Shown here in pieces: positions 5,156 to 6,040 of a stretch of 6,040 nt of DNA. The stretch is from an uncultured Burkholderiaceae bacterium. GTDB lineage: Bacteria > Pseudomonadota > Gammaproteobacteria > Burkholderiales > Burkholderiaceae_C. Below the pieces are notes generated by a model. The model was not told where the DNA came from. It searched no databases and worked only from the letters and a program-made list of their open reading frames with translations. The first letter of the stretch is position 1. Every line of letters begins with the position of its first letter. The position numbers were made by a program, and so were the translations under genes. Location: NCBI GenBank assembly GCA_938022295.1, contig CALIDR010000326.1, forward strand, positions 1 to 6,040, in the 5' to 3' direction.

Positions 5156-6040
5156 TCAGGGCACGCCGCCGCGGTCGCGGATGCGCTGCGCGCGCTCGGC
5201 GATCGCGGCGCGGTCGGCGGGAGCGTGGCGGGCGAGGTTCTTCACCTGCAGCGCCATCCGCGGATGCTTCGCGAAGCGTGCTTCGTGGCGGGTGAGGAAG
5301 TCCCAGTACAGCGTCGTGAACGGGCAGGCGCGCTCGCCGGTGGCCTGGGTCGGGTCGAAGCGGCAGCCCCGGCAGTACGGGCTCATGCGGTCGATGTACT
5401 TGCCGGTGGCGGCGTAGGGCTTGCTCGCCATCAGGCCGCCGTCGCCGTACTGGCTCATGCCGAGCGTGTTCGGCAGCTCGACCCACTCGACGGCGTCGAC
5501 GTAGACCGCGAGGTACCAGCCGTGCACCTCGCGCGGCGCGACGCCGAGCAGCAGCGCGTACAGGCCGGTCACCATCAGGCGCTGGATGTGGTGCGCGTAG
5601 CCGTGCGCGAGCGTGGTGCCGACCGCATCGGCCAGGCACGCCATCGGCACGTCGCCGCTCCAGTAGAACGCCGGCAGCGGTTGGCGCGCGTCGAGCGCGT
5701 TGCGGTCGAGGTAGCCGGGCATCTGCGTCCAGTAGATGCCGCGCACGTACTCGCGCCAGCCGAGGATCTGGCGGATGAAGCCTTCGGCGCTGGCCAGCGG
5801 CACGCGCCCGGCCCGGTACGCGGCTTCGGCACGCCCGATCACCTCGCGCGGGTGCAGCAGCTTCAGGTTCAGCGAAGCCGACAGGTGCGAGTGGTGCAGC
5901 CACGGCTGAGCGGGCCACATCGCGTCCTGGAAGCGGCCGAACGATTCGAGCCGCTCGTCGACGAACGCGTCGAGGGCCTGCAGCGCCTGTGCGCGCGTGA
6001 CCGGCCACGCGAACGTGTCGAGCGAGCCGGGGTGGCCGGC
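5156..6040 (-). CDS. FeS-cluster bacterial cryptochrome/photolyase ((6-4) photolyase class), 5'-truncated by the window
   Basis: The C-terminal 294 residues of a protein whose start lies beyond 6040; the frame is open to the window edge. An internal ATG at 5920 is not the start, because the residues before it (VTRAQALQALDAFVDERL, ESFGRFQDA) are typical family sequence. Family: FeS-BCP, related to Agrobacterium PhrB, which uses light and FAD to repair (6-4) photoproducts and carries a [4Fe-4S] cluster. The four cluster cysteines are at visible residues 135, 223, 226 and 239. Their spacings (88, 3, 13) equal those I recall for PhrB C350/C438/C441/C454. The same offset places H150/H151 at PhrB H365/H366 and W127, W175 and Y176 at the electron-transfer residues W342, W390 and Y391. 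About 215 N-terminal residues (antenna domain) should lie outside. The C-terminus looks complete. The next gene starts 4 bp after the stop. Photoreception in the style of Rhodobacter CryB is an alternative role. Confidence 0.93.
   Translation of the reverse strand, partial: AGHPGSLDTFAWPVTRAQALQALDAFVDERLESFGRFQDAMWPAQPWLHHSHLSASLNLKLLHPREVIGRAEAAYRAGRVPLASAEGFIRQILGWREYVRGIYWTQMPGYLDRNALDARQPLPAFYWSGDVPMACLADAVGTTLAHGYAHHIQRLMVTGLYALLLGVAPREVHGWYLAVYVDAVEWVELPNTLGMSQYGDGGLMASKPYAATGKYIDRMSPYCRGCRFDPTQATGERACPFTTLYWDFLTRHEARFAKHPRMALQVKNLARHAPADRAAIAERAQRIRDRGGVP

Noticed and set aside
2500..5295. Plus-strand open frame of 931 codons antisense to four recognisable genes
   Set aside because: It spans the SDR, Coq7 fusion, the second photolyase gene and part of the FeS photolyase gene, all with clear motifs on the minus strand. 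The translation is low-complexity Arg/Ala/Gly/Val-rich. It is an antisense artefact of GC-rich codon use.
5156..5920. ATG at 5920 as the start of the FeS photolyase gene
   Set aside because: The frame continues open to 6040 with residues typical of the family just before that Met, so the true start is outside the window.
5148..6008. Minus-strand 286-codon frame overlapping the FeS photolyase gene
   Set aside because: It is a shifted-frame shadow. The correct frame carries the FeS cysteines and photolyase residues, while this one is Arg/Ala/Pro-rich without motifs.

Overview
The window is very GC-rich (well over 70% by eye, with G or C at most third codon positions) and densely coded, as in a bacterial chromosome. 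The gene content suggests a proteobacterium, most likely a high-GC betaproteobacterium of the Burkholderiales type. The clues are a Coq7-type ubiquinone hydroxylase, a ProQ/FinO protein with a long alanine/arginine/proline-rich tail, and an FeS-type bacterial photolyase. The taxonomy is inferred from gene content, not demonstrated. I see no RNA genes, insertion sequences, CRISPR arrays or transposon ends.

Layout from left to right. (i) 1-1391, minus strand: a complete exported M16 zinc peptidase. Its stop codon overlaps the start codon (ATGA) of another minus-strand gene, of which only eight codons are in the window. (ii) 1392-1506: a divergent intergenic region. (iii) 1507-2175, plus strand: a ProQ/FinO RNA-binding protein, the only plus-strand gene. 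It converges on the next gene with a 12-bp gap. (iv) 2188-6040, minus strand: four genes in a row. In transcription order (right to left) these are an FeS-cluster photolyase of the PhrB/(6-4) class whose 5' end lies beyond the window, a second photolyase-related flavoprotein 4 bp downstream, an 87-bp gap, a DUF393-Coq7 fusion, a 36-bp gap, and a short-chain dehydrogenase (SDR).

The minus-strand block looks like a light- or photo-oxidative-stress module: two photolyase-family proteins followed by three redox domains (DCC/DUF393, Coq7 diiron oxygenase, SDR). I recall FeS photolyases, DUF393 proteins and SDRs sitting together in proteobacterial light and singlet-oxygen response clusters, but the functional link here is inference.

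The most unusual observation is the second photolyase gene (3970-5151). Its FAD-binding domain comes first and is followed by an alpha/beta-like segment. That segment ends in the kind of sequence that normally lies just before the FAD domain in canonical photolyases. This suggests a circularly permuted or domain-swapped photolyase/cryptochrome. Other points of interest are the Coq7-DUF393 fusion with all six diiron ligands intact, an SDR in which the catalytic tyrosine position is isoleucine, and a small palindrome in the 87-bp gap inside the photolyase-redox block.
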